A stretch of 64,000 nt of DNA from Martinezella calliandrae (lineage in GTDB: Bacteria; Pseudomonadota; Alphaproteobacteria; Rhizobiales; Rhizobiaceae), in contig NZ_JARFYN010000007.1 in the NCBI RefSeq assembly GCF_030272695.1, positions 62,001 through 126,000 of the forward strand, read 5' to 3'. A program made the position numbers and the translations under genes. The notes under the pieces were generated by a model. The model was not told the DNA's origin. It searched no databases and saw only the letters and a list, made by a program, of their open reading frames with translations. Below are positions 26,385 through 39,232 of this stretch, piece after piece. Position 1 is the first letter of the stretch. Each line of letters opens with the position of its first letter.

Positions 26385-29377
26385 GCGGCGCCAATCGTAT
26401 TGCGGGCAAGGGCCGTCTGACGCCAGCTAGAACCGCCCGCTTCACCTTTGACGGCAAAAGCTATACCGCGCTCGAGGGCGACACCGTCGCTTCGGCGCTG
26501 CTCGCCAACGGCATTCATCTCGTCGGCCGCTCGTTCAAATATCATCGTCCCCGCGGCATCCTGTCAGCCGGGGCCGAAGAGCCGAATGCGCTGCTCGATA
26601 TTTCCCGCGATTCGGCCCGCCGCCAACCGAATGTGCGCGCCAGCGTGCAGGAGGTCTTCGATGGCATGAGGGCGCAGTCGCAGAACCGCTGGCCATCGCT
26701 CGCCTTCGATGTCGGCGGCGTCAACAATTTGCTGTCGCCGTTCTTTGCCGCCGGCTTCTACTACAAGACCTTCATGTGGCCGAAGGCCGCCTGGAAGCAT
26801 ATCTACGAACCCTTCATCCGCCGCGCCGCCGGTCTCGGAGTTGCACCGACGGAGGAAGATCCCGATCATTACGCCAGCCGCTATGCCCATTGCGATATCC
26901 TGGTAGTCGGCGCCGGCATTGCCGGTCTTTCGGCGGCGCTCGCTGCAGCGGAGGCCGGCGCCAAGGTCATTCTCTGCGACGAACAGTCGGAAGCGGGCGG
27001 GGCGCTGCGCTTTGATGCAAGCGTCAAGATCGGTGGCGTCGAGGGCTACGTCTGGGCCCAGAATGTTATCGCCAAGCTCCAGTCGATGGACAATGTCGAG
27101 GTGCTGACCCGCACGACGGCTTTCGGCTACTACAATCATAATTTCGTCGGTCTTGCCGAGCGCGTCACCGATCATATCGCAAAACCTGGCCGTAATCTGC
27201 CGCGCGAGCGTCTGTGGCAGGTCCGTGCCAAGCGCGTCATCATGGCGACGGGCGCGATCGAGCGGCACATGGTGTTTCCGAACAACGACCGTCCGGGCAT
27301 CATGCTGGCATCCGCGGCGCGCACCTATCTCAATCACTACGGTGTCGCCGTCGGCGCCAAGATCGGCGTCTATACGGCGCATGACTCAGCTTATGAAGCC
27401 GCCTTCGACCTGAAGCGCGCCGGCGTTTCCGTCGCCGCGATCGTCGACAGCCGTTCGCGCCCGGGCGAGGCCGTGATCGCGGAAGCAAAGCGGCTCGGCA
27501 TCGAGGTGCTGACCGATTATGCCGTCATCGACACGGCCGGCAAACTACGCATTTCATCGATGACGGTGGCACGTAACGGCGGCCGGGGCTCGCGCAAGAT
27601 CGCGGTCGACGCTCTGCTCGTCTCCGCTGGCTGGACGCCGTCCGTGCATCTGTTTTCACAGTCGCGCGGCAAGCTGAAATTCGATGCCGAGAAGCAACGT
27701 TTCCTGCCGGGCACTTATGTTCAGGATTGTCTCTCCGTCGGCGCTTGCAACGGCACGGACGGGCTGCAGGCGGCGATCGAGGAATCGCTGGCTGCCGGCG
27801 AGCTGATGGCGCGGGCTGCCGGTGCCAATGGTAAGGGCGACAAGATCTTGTTGCACGCCGAACAGGCCTTCGAATGGACCGGCGGCATGATCGGCGCAGC
27901 CGAGGGTGCAGGGCCGGATACCAATGCCAAGGCTTTCGTCGATTTCCAGCATGATGTCTGCGCCAAGGATATCCGCCTCGCCGTGCGCGAGGGGATGCAT
28001 TCGATCGAACACATCAAGCGTTTCACCACCAACGGTATGGCGTCCGATCAGGGCAAGCTTTCCAACATGCATGGCCTGGCGATCGCTGCGGAAATGCTCG
28101 GCAAGGATATCCCGCAGGTCGGTCTTACGACCTTCCGCGCACCCTACACCCCGGTGACCTACGGCACGCTGATCAGCCATTCGCGCGGGTCGCTCTTCGA
28201 TCCCGCGCGCAAGACGCCGATACATGCCTGGGAAGAGGCTCACGGCGCCGTCTTCGAGGACGTTGGCAATTGGAAGCGCGCATGGTTTTACCCGCGCCCC
28301 GGCGAGACCATGCATCAGGCCGTCAATCGCGAATGCCGCACGGCGCGCGAGCTGGCCGGTGTGTTCGACGCCTCGACGCTCGGCAAGATCGAAGTGGTCG
28401 GGCCGGATGCGGCAAAGTTCCTGAACCTCATCTATACCAATGCGTGGGATACGCTGAAGCCTGGCCGCTGCCGCTACGGCATCATGCTGCGCGAGGATGG
28501 CTTTGTTTATGACGACGGCGTCGTCGGACGCCTGGCCGAGGACCGGTTCCATGTGACGACCACGACCGGCGGTGCGCCGCGCGTGCTGCATCACATGGAA
28601 GACTATCTGCAGACCGAATTCCCGCATCTGAGGGTCTGGCTGACGTCCACCACGGAGCAGTGGGCCGTCATCGCAGTGCAAGGCCCGAAGGCCCGCGAGA
28701 TCATCGAGCCGCTTGTCGAGGGGCTGGATCTTTCCAATGAAGCCTTCCCGCATATGAGCGTGGCGGAGTGCAAGGTTTGTGGTGTACCGGCGCGGCTGTT
28801 CCGCGTCTCCTTTACCGGTGAAGTCGGCTTTGAAATCAACGTTCCGGCCGATTACGGTCAGTCGGTATGGGAAGCCGTCTGGGCTCGCGCCGAGCCGATG
28901 GGCGCTTGCGCCTACGGCACCGAAACCATGCACGTACTGCGCGCTGAAAAGGGCTACATCATCGTCGGCCAGGATACCGACGGCACCGTGACGCCCGATG
29001 ACGCGGGACTTTCCTGGGCCGTTTCCAAGAAGAAGATCGATTTCGTCGGCATTCGCGGCCTGAAACGGCCGGATCTGGTCAGGGGAGGCCGCAAGCAGCT
29101 TGTCGGTCTCGTAACCCGCGATCCGAAGGTCGTGCTGGAGGAGGGCGCACAGATTGTCGCCGATCCGAACGAGCAGAAGCCGATGACCATGCTCGGCCAT
29201 GTCACTTCGGCCTATTGGTCCGAAAATCTCGGTCGTTCCATCGCCTTCGCCCTGGTTGCGGGCGGCCGGGAGCGCATGGGCAAGACGCTCCACGTGCCGA
29301 TGCCCGACAAGACGATTGCCGTCGAGGTGACGGATCTGGTGTTCTTTGACAAGGAAGGAGGCCGGATCAATGGCTGA
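26381..29377 (+). CDS. soxA: Sarcosine oxidase subunit alpha
   Basis: The 998-residue large subunit that binds NAD+ and the folate cofactor. Order of domains: an N-terminal ferredoxin-like part (about 15-100, GRSFKYHRPRGILSAG), a pyridine nucleotide-disulphide-type flavoprotein core (DILVVGAGIAGLSAALAAA near 170), and a C-terminal aminomethyltransferase (GcvT) half (about 600-998, with GEVGFEINVPADYG) that binds tetrahydrofolate and takes up the methyl group. Length matches the family. It is coupled to soxD (ATGA) and its stop follows the soxG start by overlap. Confidence 0.97.
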   Translation: MSGANRIAGKGRLTPARTARFTFDGKSYTALEGDTVASALLANGIHLVGRSFKYHRPRGILSAGAEEPNALLDISRDSARRQPNVRASVQEVFDGMRAQSQNRWPSLAFDVGGVNNLLSPFFAAGFYYKTFMWPKAAWKHIYEPFIRRAAGLGVAPTEEDPDHYASRYAHCDILVVGAGIAGLSAALAAAEAGAKVILCDEQSEAGGALRFDASVKIGGVEGYVWAQNVIAKLQSMDNVEVLTRTTAFGYYNHNFVGLAERVTDHIAKPGRNLPRERLWQVRAKRVIMATGAIERHMVFPNNDRPGIMLASAARTYLNHYGVAVGAKIGVYTAHDSAYEAAFDLKRAGVSVAAIVDSRSRPGEAVIAEAKRLGIEVLTDYAVIDTAGKLRISSMTVARNGGRGSRKIAVDALLVSAGWTPSVHLFSQSRGKLKFDAEKQRFLPGTYVQDCLSVGACNGTDGLQAAIEESLAAGELMARAAGANGKGDKILLHAEQAFEWTGGMIGAAEGAGPDTNAKAFVDFQHDVCAKDIRLAVREGMHSIEHIKRFTTNGMASDQGKLSNMHGLAIAAEMLGKDIPQVGLTTFRAPYTPVTYGTLISHSRGSLFDPARKTPIHAWEEAHGAVFEDVGNWKRAWFYPRPGETMHQAVNRECRTARELAGVFDASTLGKIEVVGPDAAKFLNLIYTNAWDTLKPGRCRYGIMLREDGFVYDDGVVGRLAEDRFHVTTTTGGAPRVLHHMEDYLQTEFPHLRVWLTSTTEQWAVIAVQGPKAREIIEPLVEGLDLSNEAFPHMSVAECKVCGVPARLFRVSFTGEVGFEINVPADYGQSVWEAVWARAEPMGACAYGTETMHVLRAEKGYIIVGQDTDGTVTPDDAGLSWAVSKKKIDFVGIRGLKRPDLVRGGRKQLVGLVTRDPKVVLEEGAQIVADPNEQKPMTMLGHVTSAYWSENLGRSIAFALVAGGRERMGKTLHVPMPDKTIAVEVTDLVFFDKEGGRING

Positions 29378-29918
29378 TCTCGCAACCCGTAAACTGCCGC
29401 TCGCCGGCCGCCACGGCGGTGCCGCCACCGTTCGCCTAACGGCGGCGGCGCCTGCCAGCCGCATTTCGTTGCGCGCGCCTGCCGAATCGATACCCGGTCT
29501 GTCCTGGGCTCTTAAGCTAGATATACCGCAGCGGCCAAAGACCTCTTCGCATAAGGACGGCCGCTATGCTCTCTGGCTCGGACCGGATGAATGGCTCATC
29601 ATCGACGAAAGCGGCGTCGATCTGCTAGGCCTTCCAGGCGATGCAGGGGTTCTCTACGCGGCGACCGATATTTCGCACCGAAACACGGCAATCATCGTTT
29701 CCGGCCCTGGCGCTGAAACGTCACTCGCTGGCGGTTGCCCGCAGGATCTGTCGCTGCAGGCTTTCCCTGTCGGAGCCTGCTCGCGCACGTTGTTCGGCAA
29801 GGCGGAAGTCGTGCTGCTGCGCATCGACGAGGAGACATTCCGCGTCGAAGTTTGGCGCTCCTTTTCCGACTACGCCTTCGGCCTTCTGGCCGAGGCGGCC
29901 GAAGATGCGGGGCTTTAA
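29370..29918 (+). CDS. soxG: Sarcosine oxidase subunit gamma
   Basis: A 182-residue folate-binding-fold subunit related to the GcvT C-terminal domain, the fourth part of the heterotetramer. WLGPDEWLIIDESG, ATDISHRNTAIIVSGPGA and RTLFGKAEVVLLRIDEETFRVE are typical. ATG 29370 follows AAGGAAGGAG and overlaps the end of soxA by 8 nt. Its TAA stop shares four bases (TTAA, 29915-29918) with the stop of the convergent MaoC-like gene, so the two genes end on the same bases. Confidence 0.95.
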   Translation: MADLATRKLPLAGRHGGAATVRLTAAAPASRISLRAPAESIPGLSWALKLDIPQRPKTSSHKDGRYALWLGPDEWLIIDESGVDLLGLPGDAGVLYAATDISHRNTAIIVSGPGAETSLAGGCPQDLSLQAFPVGACSRTLFGKAEVVLLRIDEETFRVEVWRSFSDYAFGLLAEAAEDAGL

Positions 29919-30403
29919 GCCCCTTCCGGTCGATCCTTCGGATCGAATTGCGAGATGGTCGTCCATGTCGCAGTGAGCGCCGGCTTGCGCTCGTTTTCGA
30001 TCTCGACGCTGACCTCGTAGGTCAGCATCAGCATGTTGGCGCCGCGCAGCCGGGTTTCGGCGAGCGTGAAGCGGCCGCGTACGCGGGCGCCGCATTTGAC
30101 CGGCGACATGAAGCGGATCTTTTCGAAACCGTAGTTGATGCCGAGTGTCTGCTCGCGGATCTTCGGCAGGCCACTGTAGTTCATCGCTGAAAGCAGCGAC
30201 AGCGTCAGGAAGCCGTGCGCGATGGTGCCGCCATAGGGTGTCTCGGCCTTGGCACGCTCGGGATCGACATGGATGAACTGATGATCGAGCGTCGCGTCGG
30301 CGAAAGTGTCGATCATCGTCTGGTCGACCGTGATCCAGTCGGAGATGCCAATCTCGGTTCCGACCAGTTTCATGATCTCAACAAGCGAAATATCACCGGG
30401 CAT
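29915..30403 (-). CDS. MaoC-like (R)-specific enoyl-CoA hydratase
   Basis: A 162-residue hot-dog-fold dehydratase. The hydratase 2 motif appears as FADATLDHQFIHVDPERA with the catalytic Asp and His, and GGTIAHGFLTLSLL follows, as in PhaJ/MaoC enzymes. It would hydrate a trans-2-enoyl-CoA to the (R)-3-hydroxyacyl-CoA, linking fatty acid breakdown to polyhydroxyalkanoate, though that role is inferred. ATG 30403 is chosen because GAGGAT sits just before it and the conserved fold begins there; the open frame further upstream has no likeness to the family. Confidence 0.88.
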   Translation of the reverse strand: MPGDISLVEIMKLVGTEIGISDWITVDQTMIDTFADATLDHQFIHVDPERAKAETPYGGTIAHGFLTLSLLSAMNYSGLPKIREQTLGINYGFEKIRFMSPVKCGARVRGRFTLAETRLRGANMLMLTYEVSVEIENERKPALTATWTTISQFDPKDRPEGA

Positions 30404-30471
30404 TCTATCCTCGTCAGGCTCTGCTGCTTCTTTTGACCTTTCTGGCGAACAAGACCGGAAAGTCAACGGGC

Positions 30472-32463
30472 TCAGTTTTCGATGAGAAAGCTGACCGAGC
30501 GTGCCGGTACGGTGACTGCCTCTTGAACCGCGGTCGTTTCCTTCGGAGTGAGCAGCGACCAGCCGGCCTTGCCGGATGGCGGAAGCTTGAAGTCCTGTTC
30601 CTCGTTCGCACGGTTGAGCAGCACGGCGAGACGGGTCTTCTTGACGCTGTCGCGATCCTCCGTCCCAATCGCCATGCCGAGTACGCTTGCAGCCGGCGTC
30701 TCCCAATCCGGCACCGTCATCGCCGTGCCCTTGGCGTTGAACCAGAGAACGTCTCCGTTGCCGTTGAAAAATTCCAAGTCGCTGAAGGCGGTGAAGCGAC
30801 GGCGGAGGCTTGCGAGCCAGGCGGTATGGCCAATCAACTCCTCATCCAGTGCCGCCCAGTCCATCCAGGTTATGTCGTTGTCCTGGCAATAGGCATTGTT
30901 GTTGCCGCGCTGGGTGCGTCCACCTTCGTCGCCAGCGGTCAACATGATCGTGCCGCGCGTGGCAAAGAGTGTGGAGAGTAAGGCTTCGATGTCGGAGCAG
31001 CGTTTGCGGAGGATCGCCGGATCGTCGGTCTTTCCCTCGACGCCATTGTTCCAAGAGAAGTTTTCGTTGTGACCGTCGCGATTGTTCTCGCCGTTCGCCT
31101 CATTGTGCTTCTGTGCATAGGAGACGATGTCCATCAACGTAAAGCCATCATGGGCGGCTAGGAAGTTGACGCTGCGGGTCTGGATGCGGCCGTCGCGGCC
31201 GAAAATGGAGGAAGAGCCGGCGAGGATGGTGGCGATATCGCCGATCTTGTGGTCGTCGCCGCGCCAGAAGGCGCGGACGTCGTCACGGGCGCGGTCGTTC
31301 CATTCGAGGAAAGGAGCCGGAAAATCGCCGAGCTGGTAGCCGCCGGGGCCGATATCCCATGGTTCGGCAATCATGACGCGATCCTCGAGAACGTCGTCGG
31401 CGAACAGGGACCGCAGCGTCAGGCTTTCCGGGTCGAAGCCTTTGGTCGTGCGGCCGAGGACGGTGGCCAGATCGAAACGGAAGCCATCGACGCCGGCATG
31501 GAGCACGAAATGGCGCAAGCTATCCATGATGAGCTGGCGCGTGGCGGGCTGATCGCAGGCGACCGTATTGCCGGTGCCGGTGTCATTGATTAGCGTGCCG
31601 GGTCGGTTGGGCTCATGGCGGAAATACGTAGGATTGTCGAGGCCGCGCAATGAGAGCGTCGAGCCCAGACGGTCGCTCTCGCCGGTATGATTGAAGACAA
31701 GATCGAGGATGACGGCGATGCCTTCGGCGTGCAGCGCTGCCACCGTTTCGCGCAACTCCCTTACACCGCCGGGCGCCAGGCGCGGGTCGAGTGCCATGAA
31801 GGCGACGGGATTGTAACCCCAACCATTGCTGAGCCCGAGCGGTGGCAGATGCCGTTCGTCGATCCAGGCGACGATCGGCATCAGCTCGACCGCGTCCACA
31901 TGCAGGCGCCTCAGATGAGCGATGACGGCGGGGTGGGCGAGGGCGGCCAGTGTGCCGCGCTTTTCTGTCGGCACATCCGGATGCAGCATGGTGAACGGCT
32001 TGACGGCAATTTCATAGATCAGGCCGCCCGGTTGGAATAGCGGCTTGACGGTCTTCACTGCTACGTCGCGCGAGACGATCGCCTTCGGTATCAGATCCTG
32101 CGTGTCCTCGCCGAACATACCCAGGCGCGGATCGTGGCCGAACGGCCGGTCGATTTCCTTGGCATAGGGATCGACAAGCAGTTTTGACGGATCGAACCAC
32201 AGACCTTGATCCGGATCGTATGAGCCGTGGGCGCGAAAACCGTAGCGCGCGCCTTCCTTGACACCCTCCACAGCCAAGCGATGCTCCTCGCCTTCGCGCT
32301 TCATCGGCAGACGGGCGATCTCCTTGTGACCTGCGGCGTCGAACAGGCAGAGCTCGATCTTGTCGGCATGCTTGGACCAAACTGCAAATTCCACGCCTTG
32401 GTCGGTAACCGTAGCGCCGAAAGATCGGGTGGCGGGCTCTTGCATGTCTCGCGGGCTTTCCAT
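30472..32463 (-). CDS. glgX: Glycogen debranching enzyme
   Basis: A 663-residue GH13 isoamylase-type enzyme that removes short alpha-1,6 side chains left by phosphorylase. CBM48 domain first (GATVTDQGVEFAVWSKHADK), then the catalytic barrel with the nucleophile Asp in GVDGFRFDLATVLG and the acid Glu in VMIAEPWDIG; the NFLAAHDGFTLMDIV block is diagnostic. Either ATG 32463 or ATG 32445 could be the start; the second has GGAAAG upstream and gives the usual family N-terminus. It is the last gene of the glycogen cluster, separated from pgm by 194 nt containing a strong hairpin. Confidence 0.95.
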   Translation of the reverse strand: MESPRDMQEPATRSFGATVTDQGVEFAVWSKHADKIELCLFDAAGHKEIARLPMKREGEEHRLAVEGVKEGARYGFRAHGSYDPDQGLWFDPSKLLVDPYAKEIDRPFGHDPRLGMFGEDTQDLIPKAIVSRDVAVKTVKPLFQPGGLIYEIAVKPFTMLHPDVPTEKRGTLAALAHPAVIAHLRRLHVDAVELMPIVAWIDERHLPPLGLSNGWGYNPVAFMALDPRLAPGGVRELRETVAALHAEGIAVILDLVFNHTGESDRLGSTLSLRGLDNPTYFRHEPNRPGTLINDTGTGNTVACDQPATRQLIMDSLRHFVLHAGVDGFRFDLATVLGRTTKGFDPESLTLRSLFADDVLEDRVMIAEPWDIGPGGYQLGDFPAPFLEWNDRARDDVRAFWRGDDHKIGDIATILAGSSSIFGRDGRIQTRSVNFLAAHDGFTLMDIVSYAQKHNEANGENNRDGHNENFSWNNGVEGKTDDPAILRKRCSDIEALLSTLFATRGTIMLTAGDEGGRTQRGNNNAYCQDNDITWMDWAALDEELIGHTAWLASLRRRFTAFSDLEFFNGNGDVLWFNAKGTAMTVPDWETPAASVLGMAIGTEDRDSVKKTRLAVLLNRANEEQDFKLPPSGKAGWSLLTPKETTAVQEAVTVPARSVSFLIEN

Positions 32464-32604
32464 TTTCGGACGTTGGAACGACCAGGGTGATACAATTTGC
32501 CGTCGCTCTCGGATAAACCCCTTATCCGTCTTTTTGCGATTTCGCTCTGCTCACCACCGAAATCCACTTCTCCGCTCGGGGCGAAGGTGCTTGCGGCACA
32601 ATCC

Positions 32605-32626
32605 CCCTCTCCCCTTGGGGAGAGGG
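32605..32626. repeat. Hairpin repeat between pgm and glgX
   Basis: CCCTCTCCCC and GGGGAGAGGG are a perfect 10-bp inverted repeat 2 bases apart, within a GC-rich 194-nt gap and followed by GTGGGCGAGGGGG. This pattern looks like the dispersed intergenic repeats of rhizobia. It may also stabilise or partly end the upstream glg mRNA. Confidence 0.55.
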
Positions 32627-32657
32627 TGGGCGAGGGGGAACTCCGCAGTATTTGCCG

Positions 32658-35733
<3,076 letters not shown>

Positions 35734-35736
35734 ATG

Positions 35737-36999
35737 TCAGATATCCAGCTTGTCGATCATCGTCTGCGTGATCAGGCAGATACCATTTTCCGTCCTGCGG
35801 AAGCGCTTGCCGTCCAGTTCCGGATCCTCGCCGACGACCAGACCTTCCGGAATGGTGACGCCGTGATCGATGACGACATTCTTCAACTGGGCGCGGCGAC
35901 CGATCTTAACGCTCGGCAGCACGACGGCTCCTTCCAGCTTGGAATAGGAATTGGCGCGCACGCCGGTAAACAACAGGCTGTTCGACAGGGTCGCACCGGA
36001 GATGATGCAGTCACCGGCGACGACGGAGGAGACGGCCGAACCGCGGCGGTCCTCGTCGTCATGAACGAACTTGGCCGGCGGCGTGATTTCGGCATAGGTC
36101 CAGATCGGCCAGGATTTGTCGTAGATGTCGAGTTCCGGCACGACGGCAGTCAGGTCGATATTGGCCTGCCAGTATGCGTCGACCGTCCCGACGTCCCGCC
36201 AATAGGCCTCGCGCTCGAAATCGGAGCGAACGCAGGACTGCGTAAAGCGATGGGCGATGGCCTTGCCGTTCTTGACAATGTAGGGGATGATATCCTTACC
36301 GAAGTCACGGCTGGAATTCGGATCGGCGGCATCGCGTCGCAGGCACTCGATCAGGAATTTTGTGTGGAAGACGTAGATGCCCATCGATGCCAGCGCGAAA
36401 TCGGGATTGCCGGGAATGCCCGGCGGGTCCGCCGGCTTCTCGACGAAATCGATGATCTGGTCCTTCTCGTCGACATGCATGACGCCGAAGCCGACAGCCT
36501 CCATGCGCGGCACTTCCAGGCAGCCAATGGTGACCTGCGCGCCGGAATCGACGTGCTGCTGCAGCATCCATTCATAGTCCATCTTGTAAATGTGGTCGCC
36601 GGCGAGGATGACCATGTATTCCGGACCGTAGGGCTCGATGATGTCGATGTTCTGGTAGACGGCGTCGGCCGTGCCTTCGTACCATTGCGTCTCTGAAACG
36701 CGCTGGCTCGCCGGCAGAATGTCGAAGCTTTCATTACGCTCCGGGCGGAGGAAGTTCCAGCCGCGTTGCAAGTGTCGGATCAGGGAGTGAGCCTTATACT
36801 GCGTTGCGACGCCGATGCGGCGGATACCGGAGTTCAGCGCGTTGGACAGCGCGAAATCAATGATACGAGCCTTGCCACCAAAATAGACGGCAGGTTTGGC
36901 GCGGCGGTCGGTCAGCTCTTTCAGGCGGCTGCCCCGGCCACCGGCAAGAACGTAGGCCATGGCATCGCGTGCCAGTGGCTGGATACGTTTTTCTACCAT
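35737..36999 (-). CDS. glgC: Glucose-1-phosphate adenylyltransferase
   Basis: Makes ADP-glucose, the committed step of glycogen synthesis. The 420-residue protein has the nucleotidyltransferase loop [20 protein letters not shown] near residue 16, [12 protein letters not shown] further on, and a C-terminal left-handed beta-helix ([16 protein letters not shown]). Alphaproteobacterial GlgC enzymes are usually activated by fructose-6-phosphate and pyruvate, which I assume here. It begins 25 nt after the glgB stop. Confidence 0.97.
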   Translation of the reverse strand: MVEKRIQPLARDAMAYVLAGGRGSRLKELTDRRAKPAVYFGGKARIIDFALSNALNSGIRRIGVATQYKAHSLIRHLQRGWNFLRPERNESFDILPASQRVSETQWYEGTADAVYQNIDIIEPYGPEYMVILAGDHIYKMDYEWMLQQHVDSGAQVTIGCLEVPRMEAVGFGVMHVDEKDQIIDFVEKPADPPGIPGNPDFALASMGIYVFHTKFLIECLRRDAADPNSSRDFGKDIIPYIVKNGKAIAHRFTQSCVRSDFEREAYWRDVGTVDAYWQANIDLTAVVPELDIYDKSWPIWTYAEITPPAKFVHDDEDRRGSAVSSVVAGDCIISGATLSNSLLFTGVRANSYSKLEGAVVLPSVKIGRRAQLKNVVIDHGVTIPEGLVVGEDPELDGKRFRRTENGICLITQTMIDKLDI

Positions 37000-37024
37000 T
37001 TCATTCCTCCCTGTCCTGTTGGTC

Positions 37025-39232
37025 TCAAAATTCCGGTTCGAGCATGATCGTCGCCAGGGGAGGTAGCGTTATCGTCGCTTGTATGCCTCCGCCTGCACTG
37101 ACGGCCTGCACGCGTCCGCCATTGCCCTTGCCGCTGCCGCCGTAAATGTCGGCATCGGTATTTAGTATTTCGCGCCACCGTCCCTCGGCTGGCAGGCGCA
37201 AACTATAGTTCTCGCGGTAGACTGGCGTGAAATTGGTAATGACCGCGATTGGCTTTTCGCCGGGTGCCTTGCGCAGCCAAGCAAAGACCGAATTCTCGAA
37301 GTCCTCGACGATCAGCCATTCGAAGCCGTCGCCTTCGCAGTCACGGGCGTGCAATGCCGGCTTGCTGCGATAGGTCAAATTGAGATCGCGCACCAGGCGC
37401 CGCATGCCCTCATGCATTCGGTATTGCAGGAGGTTCCAATCCAGCGCACGGGCTTCGCTCCACTCGCTCCATTGCGCGAATTCCTGGCCCATGAACAGCA
37501 GTTTTTTGCCCGGATAACCCCACATGAAGGCGTAGTAGGCGCGCAGGTTGGCGAATTTCTGCCAGTCGTCACCCGCCATCTTGGCGATCAGCGAACCCTT
37601 GCCGTGCACCACTTCATCATGGGAGAGCGGCAGAACGAAATTTTCGGAGAAGGCATAGATCAGGCCGAACGTCAGCTCGTTATGGTGATATTTGCGGTGC
37701 ACGGGCTCGCGGGCGAGATAGCTCAGCGTGTCGTGCATAAAGCCCATATTCCATTTGAAGCCGAAGCCGAGGCCGCCTTCGTGAACCGGCTGCGACACCT
37801 TCGGCCAGGAGGTCGATTCTTCGGCGATGGTCATCACGCCCGGATGCGAGCCATAAAGCCTGGTGTTCATCGACTGCAGAAAGCGAACCGCCTCCAGGTT
37901 CTCGTTGCCGCCATACTCGTTCGGGATCCATTCGCCGTGCTTGCGCGAATAGTCGAGATAGAGCATCGAAGCAACAGCATCGACGCGAACGCCATCGAGA
38001 TGGAATTTCTCGGCCCAGTAGAGCGCATTGTTCTGCAGGTAGGCGAGAACCTCGGTGCGGCCGAAATTATAGATCGCGGTATTCCAGTCGGGATGGAAGC
38101 CCTTGCGCGGGTCTTCGTGCTCGTAAAGCGCCGTGCCGTCGAACCAGCGCAGCCCGTGCTCGTCCGTCGGGAAATGCGCCGGTACCCAGTCGAGGATGAC
38201 GCCGATGCCGACCTTATGACAGCCATTGACGAAGCGGGCAAAGCCTTCCGGTTCGCCGAACCGGGCCGTCGGCGCATAGAGGCCCGTCGTCTGGTAGCCC
38301 CAGGACGGATCGTAGGGATGTTCGGTGATCGGCAGGAATTCGATATGGGTGAAGCCCATGTCGACGCAATAGGGGATGAGGCGCGACGCAAGTTCGTCCC
38401 AGGACAGCATCGAGCCGTCGTCGCGGCGCTGCCATGAGCCGGCATGTACCTCATAGATCGAGATGGGCTGGCGGCGCTTATCTACGCTCGCCCAATGTTC
38501 CAGGTGTGCCTCGTCTTCCCAGACCTGGGTCATTTCGCTGGCGGTGACCGAAGCCGTCTTCGGCCGAAGTTCGCTGCGGCGGGCGAAGGGATCGGCCTTC
38601 AGCGGCAGGACCACGCCGTCATGGCCACGGATTTCGAACTTATAGGCAACGCCCGGCGGAATGTCGGGTGCGAAGATTTCCCAAATGCCGGAGTCGGAGC
38701 GAAAGCGCATGACATGCCGGCGGCCGTCCCAGTTGTTGAAGTCACCGACCACCGAAACGCGCTGCGCGTTCGGCGCCCAGACGGCAAAATGAAAGCCCTG
38801 AACACCCTCATGTTTCAAGGGGTGTGCACCCATCTTGTCGAATAGGCGCAGATGCGTGCCCTCGCGGACGAAGTAATCGTCCATCGGCCCGAGGACCGGG
38901 CCGAAGCTGTAGGGATCAGTCACTGCCCATTCGGCGTCGCCGCGCCGGGCGCGATAGCGCACCGGCTGTTGCTTGGTGACCGTGATGTTTCCCGAAAAGA
39001 ACCCCGCTGGATCGAGACAATCCAGTTCGCCGATGACAGAACCGTCCAGCGCCGTGGCGGTGACGGCTTCTGCACCGAGGATGAAGCAACGGGCGACGAA
39101 GCCCTCATCCGTCCGGTGTACGCCGAGGACGGCGAATGGATCGGAATGTGTGCCCGCGAGAATTGCAGCAATCTCGCCTGCCGAAATATCCCTCAAGGCG
39201 ATGCCGTCAGCGGGTCTTTTCGGCTTTGTCAT
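37025..39232 (-). CDS. glgB: 1,4-alpha-glucan branching enzyme
   Basis: GH13 enzyme of 735 residues that moves chain ends to create alpha-1,6 branches. N-terminal beta-sandwich, CBM48 ([20 protein letters not shown]), then the catalytic domain with the nucleophile Asp in [14 protein letters not shown], the acid Glu in [11 protein letters not shown] and the [15 protein letters not shown] block. ATG 39232 overlaps the glgP stop by four bases (ATGA) and is followed directly by the family N-terminus; upstream open codons belong to glgP. Confidence 0.97.
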   Translation of the reverse strand: MTKPKRPADGIALRDISAGEIAAILAGTHSDPFAVLGVHRTDEGFVARCFILGAEAVTATALDGSVIGELDCLDPAGFFSGNITVTKQQPVRYRARRGDAEWAVTDPYSFGPVLGPMDDYFVREGTHLRLFDKMGAHPLKHEGVQGFHFAVWAPNAQRVSVVGDFNNWDGRRHVMRFRSDSGIWEIFAPDIPPGVAYKFEIRGHDGVVLPLKADPFARRSELRPKTASVTASEMTQVWEDEAHLEHWASVDKRRQPISIYEVHAGSWQRRDDGSMLSWDELASRLIPYCVDMGFTHIEFLPITEHPYDPSWGYQTTGLYAPTARFGEPEGFARFVNGCHKVGIGVILDWVPAHFPTDEHGLRWFDGTALYEHEDPRKGFHPDWNTAIYNFGRTEVLAYLQNNALYWAEKFHLDGVRVDAVASMLYLDYSRKHGEWIPNEYGGNENLEAVRFLQSMNTRLYGSHPGVMTIAEESTSWPKVSQPVHEGGLGFGFKWNMGFMHDTLSYLAREPVHRKYHHNELTFGLIYAFSENFVLPLSHDEVVHGKGSLIAKMAGDDWQKFANLRAYYAFMWGYPGKKLLFMGQEFAQWSEWSEARALDWNLLQYRMHEGMRRLVRDLNLTYRSKPALHARDCEGDGFEWLIVEDFENSVFAWLRKAPGEKPIAVITNFTPVYRENYSLRLPAEGRWREILNTDADIYGGSGKGNGGRVQAVSAGGGIQATITLPPLATIMLEPEF

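Noticed and set aside
27656..29464. A 602-residue minus-strand open frame opposite soxA
   Set aside because: Arg/His-rich composition and no domain; soxA on the other strand is unmistakable.
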